The position numbers were made by a program, and so were the translations under genes. The notes beneath the pieces were generated by a model. It had not been told where the DNA came from. It did not search any database and saw only the letters and a list, made by a program, of their open reading frames with translations. A DNA stretch of 64,000 nucleotides. Origin: Cytospora piceicola. Taxonomy: Eukaryota > Ascomycota > Sordariomycetes > Diaporthales > Cytosporaceae. Positions 45,059-56,493 of the stretch are shown here, piece by piece. Position 1 is the stretch's first letter; the number at the start of each line of letters is the position of its first letter. The DNA lies in the NCBI GenBank assembly GCA_023375675.1, contig JALQBC010000029.1, positions 496,001 through 560,000 on the forward strand, read 5' to 3'.

Positions 45059-45327
45059 GATGAGACAACGAGACCGCGGGAAGTGAAAGATAGAAGAAGT
45101 GACTCTGTACCAATGAAATGCGTAGACGGCTGAACGTTCCGACTTTGTGAAGCATGTACAGTTGTAAAGAGGCGCAATATATACAAGAGCAGAAAAGGAT
45201 TGACGTTGATCTAGATCTTGGTCATGACGAAGGTGATACCATCGAAGTCTTCTTGTGAGCCCTGGCCGAGGAGAAGCCGAACATGACCAAAGATTTATAT
45301 CCTGACATGGCATGTACATGTAGATGT

Positions 45328-45362
45328 GTAGCGACCTGTAGCGACCTGTAGCGACCTGTGGC
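45328..45362 (+). repeat. 10-bp tandem repeat, unit gtagcgacct, 3.5 copies
   Basis: Three perfect units followed by a partial, diverged one (GTGGCAAC). Confidence 0.85.
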
Positions 45363-47557
45363 AACGGCACTCAAGTGACGCATCGCCAGGATTGTTTGTG
45401 GGGAACCTGGAACGGCAGAGACCCGACAAGGGTGGAGAGTAGTAAAAAAGGCCGGTGGGTGGCATTCATGGGTCATGATGTACATCGCGAAGCTACGGAG
45501 TGCTACACTCGGCTGGAAGATGTGGGACTCGGAAACATACTTACTGGTGTGTATAAAAGAGGTAGTGTGTTCTGGCGAGGGGCTGGCACAAGGAACATGT
45601 GCTTAAGATTGAAGGTGGAGGACCTGAACATTGTACTGGCCAATTCGGTGGCCCACAGTCTTGTTACAAGTCGCATGCGCAAGCGACAAGGTAAAAAACA
45701 ATAAGGTGTGGGATTCATACACACTCACTGACCAGGAATCATCTGGAAGCCCGTGTCCCAAAGTAGAAAGCAGCCATCACCGGTGAGACATCATCAGCCA
45801 GCCTTCGACGGGTTTGAGGCCAAGGAAGGGGGAGTATGAAAGGGGCGAGAGGATTCTGTAGATAAGGTCGAGTCCAGCAAAGGAGACAGGGAATGCCCTT
45901 GACAGATAGATGCATGGTCAGTCTCTCAGCCCAAGTAGCCTCAGAATGCATATGCTGTGGTACTTCAAGGGGGCTCCACAGTCAACCATGTAGTGTATCA
46001 TGCGCGGGAAGCCGGAGGGGGAGTTGATCTCAATGTAAGTCACTTGTATATGGCATGTATCGGGTTCCAGGTCCAGGAAGCCTGAAGATCCAGACAACCA
46101 GGATCCGGGCCCCCCGCCTACAAGTCTGGGCCTTATGTTTCTGTACCTGGTGCAAGGCCGAGGCCGTATTATAGCAACAGCACAGTGGGTCTCAATGCAG
46201 GGAGACAGGAGGAAGAACGTGCTTGTACCAGACAGAAAGATGCCGCCTCGTGGTGGCTTAGGCCAGGAACAGAAAAGCACATGCTGCCCTGGTGGAGTCG
46301 CGGCAAAGTGGTGCAGCGGGGCTGGCCGAGGAAGTACCTACTCAAGTAGGTAGGTAGGTAGGTATCTATGTAGACCGACGTATTAAGGTCAAGGTACACA
46401 GCAAGCTTGACAACTTTTATCAGTATGTGAACAAGAGAGCGGACGGAGCATAATAGTATGGGGTCTCTCCTTCAACCTGCCATGGCAGTAGCAAAAACAC
46501 TGGATGGAATGGGACTGACCAGTATCTTGATTGACCATCCTTTTCCGCGCCCCGCGCCCCAGCCCACTCGCTAATGATTGGCGGACATCAGCTCCAACGT
46601 CTTGACAAGGCAATTCTGTGCGTTCGTAGGATCAGAGAATAATGAAGGGATGAACTGGTCTGCATCAACTAAAGCAATTCTCACATTATGTGGCGGAAGT
46701 GACATCGCGTCCCTTGCACGGACGTGCAGTTTCACCCCATCTTTTCCTGGTCTCCAATTTAGCCACAGCCACGGTCATTCACGGGTGGTTGACAGCTTGA
46801 TATTAACTGCCCCTCGTTGTCACGATTTCCATCACTTGCATCGCTCACGACGGAAGGGGAACTGGCTGCAACAGGTTCCCAGGAGAACAGCGTCGGCTGG
46901 TGTTGGCCCTACTGGAATCTCGGCCCTGAGCATCTCGTCCCATGACCCAAGGTTCAATATCTGTATTGGCCGTCAGCATATCTAGCCAAACAGTGACGAC
47001 CTCCCCGGATGGAGAAGCCAGATCAGCTTCCACTCCTCATGGTACGGCCCCAATCACAGTCGTGCCGGGCCGAATCTGTGGTGTGAGAACAGGTTTGCTT
47101 CCGTCTCGGCGATGCTTACTTGTTCAAAGATCGAGGTTTCCGTCCAGACCTTCGCGGGTATGGTCAGGGGCCCAAAAGCAAAGGCACGTACGATTGACGA
47201 AGCCCAAGCTCTCGCGCTTCTTGGCCTATAGCACCTTGATCACGGCTGACACATGTCCACGGGATTGCCTCCTGGGTCCCGCTAGTCCTGGTCTCCCAGG
47301 TTGATGCCGTGATCACCCGTCCAGCCCGGAAAATCTCCAGAGATCTCTGCATGTCTGTACCGGGGTCCATAACTTGTCTATGTCCTTTCAGCTGGTGCTG
47401 CACGTCAGATCTTTCCTCATATGACGGCTGCGTGTTGGTCAACCGAACAGAAAAATCTTTGATATGTGACATGCAGGGGAGGCCTTGTACTCTGTCGATG
47501 TTCAATTTCCGCCGTCCCTTCATGGCGCCGGCTTCCCACACCTAGGCATCATATATC

Positions 47558-47594
47558 AGAGTAGTACAACAACAACAACAGCAACAACAACAAC
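47558..47594 (+). repeat. CAA trinucleotide microsatellite
   Basis: CAA repeated with one CAG interruption; not inside a supported gene. Confidence 0.85.
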
Positions 47595-49942
47595 ATCCTC
47601 CCACGAGGCCGATTGCATGCATGCGACAGTGGCGGCTGAGATGACGGTGGTCTTGCCAGATTGGTGCCAACCGGCCGGTATTGCATAGGGGCAACTGAAG
47701 GTACCGCGCCTAGACGTAGTCGATGTTGGGAGGGGGCCGTCCTGTCACCTGCTGTTCTTAGGCCCTTTTGGTAGCAGATGCCGGCGGCATGTATGTATCT
47801 ATCTCTTGGAACCAAGAGTATCCCTGCATAACCAATCGGCTGACTGTCATGACCTTCTTCGCAACGCGCCGTACGCCACGAAAGCGGAGCCACGACGCCT
47901 CAGAGAAGGTACATCCCTGGTATATGTAGATGAGTTCGGGGGCTTGCTCGATTACAACATGACCACCCCACTGCAAACGCCAAAGCCAGTGCAATTCCAC
48001 CCAGGCTGGTGTATCATGGAGCATATGGTAGTGAAGGTTGTATGGACTGATGTGGCTCGTTAGCACGTCCTACTGGTCTGTTTGACAGGCTCGGCATGTT
48101 GACCACACCTATAGGAGGAGGGGCAATACATCACTGTGACTGTCCGACAAACATATATATCCACCTGGTATCCCAAAGTACTTGACCCATACGTGTCTGA
48201 CGGAGAAATTGGCCATCAAAAGCCGGCAGACCAGTCGCAACCGCAGGGCCTTCCCCACAGTTTTACAAAGGCCAAGACCCAAGCAAACCAGACTGGTGGC
48301 ATACAACCGCACGATATGCAGGTGCTCCAGATCCTCGGAGAAGCATGCGTGCATATGATCATCAAAGATCTACAAGTCAGATGCTGAATTCCTGCCTGCG
48401 AGAGTCAGTATCGTATCATAGTATCGGTTGCCAGCTTTGTTGAGCTGCGCCTATCTGCGGGAAGTTGCAGTTTGTCTGAAGACCTGAACCAGACTTGCCT
48501 TTAAATACCTGCCCTTCTAGGCCTGGAAACAGCGGACCTAATATATGGCTCTCGGCACCACGCCGAGGGAGGTACTGAACGATCGTGATTTAGCCGTGAC
48601 GCAGTCTTGTGTGAAAGTGTGACAAAATCCTTCTGGCGGCTACCGTACCGCATGAGGCTTGAAATGCAGCAGCGTCTGTCCGCTACGGATTTTGGTACCG
48701 ACGCAGTGACATGCAGCCAGAGGGAAACCGTACCCACAGGCCTGCCCAATGACAGGCCGGGTACTGCTGGGAGACTGTGACTGCTTGCCGACACCAAGGC
48801 CCGCTAAAAGTGTCATGAAATCCCCATCCAGCATCCGAATCGTGTGTATATCTGGATGGCCACCTACATAGTTGTGGAAATGCACCCTAGCCCGATTTGG
48901 GAAGTGTCGGCGAAGTGAGCCTCACGGTATGTAGCGGCATATGAGAAAAGCCACATAGTATTAGCGTAATGGTTGACTGACGTGCACAAGACTTTCAATG
49001 TTGCTTCTTGTGATTTCTAGTCGTACGACACGGCTTCCAGCATCATCACTTTGCATCTGCGACAAGAAGTTTGCCGGGTCCCGAAGCTGTCGATCTGGGT
49101 TGAGGCCCAACCGAGCCTGAACCCTCGCTTCCCTCCTGCTGGAAATGCAAGCCGCGACGGATATGCTGGCAACCGTGGCACCGTTGTAATCCTCCAATAG
49201 GGCATTGGTCCAGTTGCCTAGGCTTAGACAGAAATAGAATTGTTCATGCTCCCGGCCTAGCTGTCAGGTGTCGCTATGCCTTGACAGCTTTGCTGCCTGC
49301 AGTTTGGCGTCGTACGAGTGTTGATCATGCGAGATCCCGGGAGAATGACACACTAAGTACCAACCACAGCATCCTCAGGGCTGAAATCACCTACCTTCGA
49401 AAGGATAGCGCATCCGGGTTTTCACCGGAAGCCTTTCTCCAGGTAGCAGTGGTCCGTTTTCTTTCCTTCTTTTGTGCCGCATTCTTTGCGACTACGTCTT
49501 TCCATGGTTCGCAGGCCGGCGTAACGTCGCCTTGTTTCACGTACCCCCACTACCAGCCGTCAGTTGAACTACCATATCATAAAAACAAACCCCAAAAGGC
49601 AGCATCTGGTCTTTTTGCCTACATCTCGGCATCCCGCCTTAGTAGAGCCGACGTATAGACCGAGCAGGAACAGGATCTACACTTGCGCCATTAGTGGCGT
49701 TAATCAACCATGTTGGGAGTATTCCTGCGAGCCTTGTTCATCCGGTTCACTGCCTAGACCGAGCGGATGCTGGGACGGACTCGACTCCGGGGACAATTGA
49801 TTGCATCTTTCAAATAATCTTTCTCTGATTCCTCGATCATACGGCCCACTGTTTCTGCAAGCCAACCATGCACGGAATAACCTGGTTGTTGCAAGTTGCT
49901 GCTGCTAGGACCTGCGGTTCGATGAGATCCGTCTATTGTGGT

Positions 49943-49970
49943 GGGCCCCGGGTTCAAGGCCCCGGGGCCC
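49943..49970. other. GC-rich perfect hairpin downstream of ULA1
   Basis: Stem GGGCCCCGGG (49943-49952) pairs perfectly with CCCGGGGCCC (49961-49970); loop of 8 nt. It lies 245 nt past the ULA1 stop, on its 3' side. Confidence 0.8.
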
Positions 49971-50214
49971 GGAAGGACGAGACTGACCCAGATTCCAGGT
50001 TCACGTCTGCATCGATTATCGACAGAGCCACATCTCCACCTATTTTCCTGCGTTCCCGAAACCTCACTGGTTGAGCCTTGACTCAGGGCTGCTGGTACGG
50101 TGTGTCGAACCAGCGTTTGTGGTGTTCTGTTCGTAGTGCTGCATGGCGTTGCCTCCACCGACATTGTCATCAACAAGAAGCAAATGATAAGTCATCTCAA
50201 AGACTTCCTGCTGC

Positions 50215-52007
50215 TTAAAGGCGAAGTACCTGGCACCTGCTGCTGATGCCATCGAATATGCAGGTGTTGTCCACCGGTATGTACTGCTTCGTGATGATCT
50301 TTATCATCTCCTGAGCCACCATTCCACCAGTCAAGGCGGATGTGTTGTGCAGCTCTCCGCCGCCGGCACGAGCCACCTCCTGAGAAGCCTTGACTAGCCG
50401 CTCATTACTGATGGCATCTGGCACAATGTTTCCGATGGTTTCCAGGATTTCTTTCGAGGAAGCCAGTGCGTTCTGTGACGTTGCGGACAGGGCCAGGTAG
50501 ATCGGAACCAGCGACAAAGGCATCATCATGGCCTCGGCGTTTATGTCGTTCGACAGTTCTTCTTCTGTAGCACACGTTAATACAAGGAGTGCCCCTTTAG
50601 CCGTAGTCCCTGTCCAGACAAAGAACATGACTTACCAACGATTTTGGCGAGACGATCATCGCCCGCCTCCCCGGCATTGATAAGTTTGACGAAAGCTGCA
50701 TTCTTGCAGAAAGTCTCCACCTCTCCCGCATCAACATCCTCGCCACCTGAAGTCTGCTTGACTGTTTCCAGCACCTCAGCGGCGTCTCGCCGAGCCTTGG
50801 CCTTGTAGATGCCTTGGAGCTGAATATAGACACTGGACTGGGCCTTCATGTCCGGCACATTTCCTGGCAGTGGCAAACAACCGTGTTTTTCATAGAATGT
50901 CTTCACAGCATCTGCAATAACCCAGAAGCTCGACCTTTGCTCAACCTGGACATGCCCTCGTTAGCGGTCAGGACTTCAAATCTCACACTAGAACAAACAA
51001 GGTGCTGACACATACCGGATCGTCATGAGCATAGTTGAAGACCTCCTTCAGGCTAGTTGGTAGGCTAGTCGGTATAATGGTCTTGACCACGGCTGCGACT
51101 GCCTCATCGAAGTTCTCCTCGCCACCCTCTGGATTACTCCTCGCCCCGTCTGCAACCATCTTCCTGAATTCTTTTTTCTCTGCAAAGTTCTTGGGATAGT
51201 CGCCACGGACCTCTCTCCACCTCTCCAGATAATGCAGCAGAATCACCACGTAGGGGATGTGACCATGGTCATGGTCGTCCATTGTGTCTATGTCCTTTGT
51301 CATTTCCCTGGCAAAGTCCTGCAACTCTGGCCAGGGTGAAAGCAGTCGCAGATCAGTGGTTGCGGACTCATCAGGATGTGTGTCGACAATAGGAAAGGCA
51401 CCTGGGAGGCTGATCCTGAAATATGAGTACAAGCCTACTGAGTGGATGGCGACTAACGGCGTTAGGTGCTGCCTTCCGTAGTCTTGCAGCACTTGCAAAT
51501 GGCCAGGGCTGATCGGAAAGGTGTACAAGATCATAGTAAATGTAGGTGATGTAGAGAGAATCTTTCCCAGATTCAGAGGTTCCTGATACTTTGGCGACCA
51601 ATCACCTTGGACTTCTGGATTCAGTTCGAGGAGGAGCTCTGTGCAGCTCTGAGCCCGAGATTTGCCCAAGCAGTCCTCATCCAGGAAGAAGTTGAGGCCA
51701 AGATCAGCTTCCGTGACAGTGGCATCATCGACGATGGTGAAGCTGCCAATTCCTACAGTAAAAGGCAAGCTGTCAGCATGACAGCATTCAACTAAGGGTG
51801 GAGCATCATCGTACCAGGCAACACTAGATTCTTGAGGGTTTCTACACCGACTGCTCCCGAACCAGTATTGAAGAGCAGGATGTTTGCCGACTCGAGAGCT
51901 GCTTGCCCACTTGCTGCCCACAAGCGAAGCTGTCGGTCATATTTTCTCTCCTTCTCTGATGGACCATGAAGGACTGGTGGGGTCTGCGTTGCCACGATCT
52001 CCGTCAT
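50215..52007 (-). CDS. ULA1: NEDD8-activating enzyme E1 regulatory subunit (APP-BP1/Ula1)
   Basis: Partner of Uba3 in the heterodimeric E1 that adenylates Rub1/NEDD8 for cullin modification. Four exons: 52007..51815, 51752..51016, 50945..50636, 50564..50215; 529 residues (human NAE1 534). Introns of 62, 70 and 71 nt, all GT/AG, in frame. N-terminal ThiF-like fold: [20 protein letters not shown] then [26 protein letters not shown]. No catalytic cysteine domain is expected in this subunit. The C-terminal ends with [28 protein letters not shown], the family signature. It is head to head with HEI10. Confidence 0.95.
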
Positions 52008-52638
52008 CTTGAGAACGCGACTGGGGTGTAAGAAGGCCTGGGGGGGAAAAAGGAGGTCGCAGATGCAGATTTTCCAGAGAGCTGCGTGAAAAGAAGTGAA
52101 TATCCAGTATTTTTTTCAACCTGGATTTTGTTTTGTTTGGGGAATAGCGGTTGATTCCAAAGCTTCAGATTGTCTGGGATGAAGTTAACAGGTGAAGTCA
52201 ACATAAGCTTGGGGAAAGCTTCAGCCACAGTGGAGGGACAGTTGGGGGGTGCAAGTAGATATTGGAGCGCTCTGAGGCCTGTGATGCTGTACCACAGCCA
52301 CATTGTAGGGGTAAGCCACATCTATGGACCCCTGTGACCCCAACATTGAAGTACCTTGTACCTGTCCTAAGCCCACTATCCAACCCTCAGTTCTCCTTCA
52401 GAAGGAAGTCACGGCAGTCACGGCTGCCTGGCATGCCTGGAAACCCTGGAAGACATGGCGTAACTGATGATTAACAGTCCCTGTTGGATCCTTCCTGGGG
52501 AGTCTACTTGCCTCTCTTCCTCATGGTGCCCAAATCAGTTCCAAGGTTACTTCAAGGTTACCACCATTTTACTCCGCCTGGGCAGACTATAAGCTCTCCT
52601 CGAACATACCTGGGTACCCATGACAAGCTTCAGGGAAC
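52008..52638. promoter_or_regulatory. Shared divergent promoter region ULA1 / HEI10
   Basis: 631 bp between the two start codons. Features seen: a G-run/A-run (GGGGGGAAAAAGG) close to ULA1. No further element is claimed. Confidence 0.5.
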
Positions 52639-54097
52639 ATGGAGCATTCCCTCAGGTGCAATGATATGAAATGCCGGGTTGAGTTACGCGAGAGAGCATT
52701 GGTCACCACTTGCAGGTACTGTATCTTCATGCTCCGATATTCCGAAGTTGTAAGCGTCGACCTGACTTGAATACACGAGGATAGCCATACCTTTTGCGTC
52801 GATTGCGCCAACCATACTGGCCTCTGCGGCAGTGCTGCAGAACGCCGCGTATGCCCAGCATGCCAGACGCATCTGCCGAGGCCTGATGATGCCGTGATCA
52901 CCAACCTCAACCCCAGCGAGGACTACAAAACCAGTGTCCTCAGTGGACTGAGCCCAGAGGCTATCATGGAATGTGCAGGACGCGCGTTGAGCTTTTGGTC
53001 CTACCAAATGACACAGGACCTGTTCGTCTCTTCTTGCCATGGGAACCTCTGGAAACACCTGCAGACAGACACAGACTGACGAGGAGCCGCGGTCAGAATC
53101 TGGGAAAGCCATCGTTGCAAGGTCCTGACCAATCGATACACTGATCTGAATGCTTCTATCGACAACATCATCAATGATGCCAACTCTGAGCTCACAAGCC
53201 TTCAGAATAAAGTCGCCAGTATGCCCCATTTCTGTAGTCTTCCTCAGTAGCAAGAGCTGATGCTAGTCAGGCATGACCCTCGATCAGGAAAGCCTCAGGA
53301 GGAAGAATGATGAGTTAACCCAGGCATACAAGGAAAAGAATCGCAAGTTACTTCAGACCCAAGAGCTCTACGACAAACTCAAACGCAAGGCCATGCTAGG
53401 CCAGATCCAGGATGCCGCTTCTGATGCCGTGGACACGACACTTCAAGGAGGCGGAAATATGGGTGCACATTCAACAGGTCGTATTGACGCCCAGGAGGGC
53501 TATGAACAACAGTATGGCACGCCTATGCACCCGGCACATTACACTGAAAGACTTGATCGCTCTGGCGTCATGCCGCTACAGCCTCGGATGAGCGCACAAG
53601 ATCCTCGAGAGGGCGGTTGGGCCAGGCCGCCACTTCCACAAGGTAAGTGGGTACACGGACGTGATAGGATGTAATAATCTAACTGTGTAGCAGCGAACAT
53701 CCCATCGAACCTCCCTGTGACTCCTTCTACCCATCGACAGCGACCGGGAACAGATGGTCTCGGCCTCTCGGCGGTACCAGGACTAGTCTCTGGCACCCCA
53801 GTAGCACTACATGGTTCCGGACGAATGCGACAGCCTTCACGTGAGATCCAGTATAATCAACGTGCAGCTAATGACAACCTGGTGGGAGTCGGGCTAAGCT
53901 CGCGCCTCAAAGCAAGCCAGGCATCGGGTCTGTCTGGGGCGTTTGTACCTGCGGCACGGCCACGGGGTAAGTTGCGACCTCTTTATTCAGTACCTCCATA
54001 TTAACCATGTCTTCCAGCGGCTCAACGACCCGTCGTGCCAACATTCGGTGCGATGGGACAACATGACATGGGACCTGGCTTTCATCCAGCAGCGTAG
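52639..54097 (+). CDS. HEI10: HEI10 / CCNB1IP1-type RING and coiled-coil meiotic protein
   Basis: E3-like ligase that marks and promotes meiotic crossovers. Six exons: 52639..52715, 52785..53021, 53097..53218, 53271..53642, 53694..53966, 54018..54097; 386 residues. The frame holds at all five junctions. RING ligands after splicing: C7, C12, C25, H27, C30, C33, C49, C52, with intron 1 between C25 and H27. Family block NPSEDYKTSVLSGLSPEAIMECAGRALSFW, then a coiled coil (about 120-190), then a Gly/Arg/Pro-rich C-terminus with VVPTFGAMGQHDMG near the end. Intron 2 has a weak donor (GTTCGT). Intron 4 has a NAGNAG acceptor (TAGCAG), so one extra Ala is possible. Most of the gene cannot be seen without splicing, so an ORF-only annotation would miss it. 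Confidence 0.92.
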
Positions 54098-54526
54098 ATT
54101 ACGACGAAACATGCGGTCCTTGCTGCTCATCTTGCTACAAATCTTTGAATTGCAGACGAAATTGTTTGTTAGTTTTACAAAGGTTGTCTGGACATCTGGG
54201 GATGGTTTTTTCCTTGACACCCCTGTGTTTATTTCTACGACAGGACAAAGAATCCAGATGCTGTGTGTCCATTTGCTTGCCGAATAGAGTGGTGCATGCC
54301 GACAAAGGGCCTGACATCGAAGACAATGGACTGTGTCCTGTCACAAGATCGACCAATGAACCCTTATTGTTACTCGAGGGTTTCCGCCAGTACAATTACC
54401 TCCTGCCGACATATTTTATTCTGGAACTCTCTCGACCCTCGCTTTGGTTCACAAGGTCTCAGCATTCAGATCACTGACATTGGAATCACTCCACTGTGCA
54501 TTGAGTTAGCGCCGTAAACGAGCGCC
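54098..54526. other. 3' flank of HEI10
   Basis: No gene. Short ORFs on both strands overlap and show no domain. Confidence 0.4.
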
Positions 54527-55141
54527 ATGACGATGTCCTTCAAGGCTCATCTAGAGGCGATGCAGGGTCATGACCTTGGGCAACAAGCTTCTGCGTTGTC
54601 TCCCAGGCCTCTAGTGGGCGGTGGTAAGATCGTTCGTCCGCGAGTGCTCGCGCATGTCTACCATATCGTTGACACCAATCCGCGAGAACTTGTTAGGAAG
54701 GCTGCCATTTCAAATCTCAGGTCTTGTTTCTCAAACCCCACTGCCCTCGATAGGGGCAAGTTCGCGGTAGAGTGCCGCATGATGAGAGGGCATCGCGCGG
54801 GGATCAGCACCTCCCGCTCAGTCCAGATGGGAGCCTACGAGTTGACAGCGGTAAGTAAGGGCGTGAGGTCTTATACATCTACTCATAATCTCGAGGAGGC
54901 TGCTGAGCCGGTGAAGACGAGACAGCTTCTTGCCCCGGTCAACTCCAGCTTCATGCAACCCACACCCCAGAGTATCACTTTGCCTCGAGCGAGCCATCCA
55001 CAACCCCTGCGTTGCCATTCGCCGTGGCCGGGGCATTTGAAAACCCGAACTTCACTACCAAGACGGCGGGCGCGGTTGTTTAATCAGGTGGAAAAGAAGG
55101 CACTCCAGAAACTCCTTCCCGCCATCGTCGAGGAGCCCTGA
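54527..55141 (+). CDS. Hypothetical ORF, 204 codons (doubtful)
   Basis: An uninterrupted ATG-started ORF with no recognised domain. Composition is rich in Arg, Ser, Leu and Pro; no signal peptide or membrane segment. The preceding 400 bp and following 1.3 kb hold no gene. It could be a real short gene, an exon of one, or chance in decayed DNA. Confidence 0.22.
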   Translation: MTMSFKAHLEAMQGHDLGQQASALSPRPLVGGGKIVRPRVLAHVYHIVDTNPRELVRKAAISNLRSCFSNPTALDRGKFAVECRMMRGHRAGISTSRSVQMGAYELTAVSKGVRSYTSTHNLEEAAEPVKTRQLLAPVNSSFMQPTPQSITLPRASHPQPLRCHSPWPGHLKTRTSLPRRRARLFNQVEKKALQKLLPAIVEEP

Positions 55142-56493
55142 GGATACCGGGAGTGAAGGAAACGAGGACCATCGAGCTGACGCGATGCACAGCATCAATC
55201 TAGTGCCTTCGATAGTCATCTCGGAGTGTGATCCCGTTCCCGGGGAGCTGCCGGACTCGAAGTTCCCACTGGGACTGCAGAGTGGGGGTCTGAGTACCAG
55301 AACCGGCGCTACAGGAATGAGAAGCGCGTTGTGATTTATAGTCACATCATTGAGGAGAACCCCCAAACTGAGCTCGAACCTTCAAGTAGTCATCTCGGAA
55401 CGGATAGTTGATACGGGAGCAGGTTCAGCGCCCGAGGTATGACCTCGAACGCGCGACCGAAACGTGAACTTCTTCGGGATATGGTACAAGCCGACCTCCC
55501 AAGCAGTGAAAGCGTCTCGAAGGCAGAAGAAATCTGAGATATCATGTGAGGTCTCTCACCAAGAGATTCTACCTACGTCTCGACAACAAGTCAAGCCGCG
55601 CACATGGCCAATACATGACCAAACCGGGGCAGGAACTTCTCGCTGACTGGTACTAGATGTCATGTGGACCACCGAATATCAGTGCGGAGGTCAACGCCAT
55701 CCTTCAAAGGTCGGATCGGCCACAGGAGGAGAATGCACGCCTAATGGTCAGCCTTGGATCAATTCGCGGCACAGATAGATCATCTTGGCGTAACTCCAAC
55801 ACGCGTTCGAGTGTCATATAAGACATCTAGTGGTTCTAGGTTTTTGTAAAACCCAATCAATCCAGTCAGTCCCTAGTCCCTACCTAGGTAGTCCCTAGTC
55901 CCTAGTCCCTAGTCCCGGACGGGTCTGCCTTAAATCCGATCGTTAAGTCCTTCCAGTGAAATGGCGGTGCGTCTCGGCAGACGACCGAGGCCGCTTCGGA
56001 ACCGATGCTGGGGAATGATGACGAGATATCAATTCTTCTCATTCGTTCCTCCATCCTTAGCGGTGAGGCGTGCACATAGAATAGCACAGTTCTCCCATGA
56101 TCGACGGAAATCACGGCACCGACGATGGGCCTCGGGAGTCGGGCAATGTTTTGCCATGCGAACTCTGTGTCTTGTGGGTATGTGTGTGTGGGTGTAAGTA
56201 TGTGTGTTCAACGGCACTTCTCGCCCCTCAGTCTCCTTTCTTGTTACTCGCAGTCCGGAGACTTATATTGTGGCTGCATCTCAAATATGAAAGTCGCGCT
56301 GTCGGAAGTCCGTTAATAAGTGCTGTGAAGTTGCTTGTTTTCTTCTCATCGACTAATAATACAAATCGCTTTCATCTTGATACTACTAGTGACGGTCCTC
56401 CTTCACTACAGTATCCCATTACGACATATCTCCAGTTCGCTCGGCCTGACCTGGATTCCACTTTCAAGCAAAAAGCTTCGCGCCTAGTGAGCC
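55142..56493. other. Intergenic region upstream of the DHA1 transporter
   Basis: No supported gene. It contains the word AGTCATCTCGGA twice (55214, 55388), a 7-bp GTCCCTA tandem array (55868-55917) around one tacctaggta, and a probable promoter in the last few hundred bases. Confidence 0.45.
55868..55917 (+). repeat. 7-bp tandem repeat, unit gtcccta
   Basis: About six GTCCCTA units, interrupted once by CCTAGGTA. Confidence 0.85.

Larger units (their letters stand above)
45059..50214. other. Gene-poor region, 5 kb
   Basis: No gene could be supported. Contents: a 10-bp tandem repeat at 45328-45360, GTAG run at 46345-46362, (CAA)n at 47558-47594 and a strong GC hairpin at 49943-49970. ORFs of 60-160 codons on both strands show no domain and overlap each other. 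Confidence 0.5.

Noticed and set aside
46578..47893. Plus- and minus-strand ORFs of 100-135 codons
   Set aside because: Overlap each other, no domain, and one ends in a poly-Leu run made by the CAA microsatellite.
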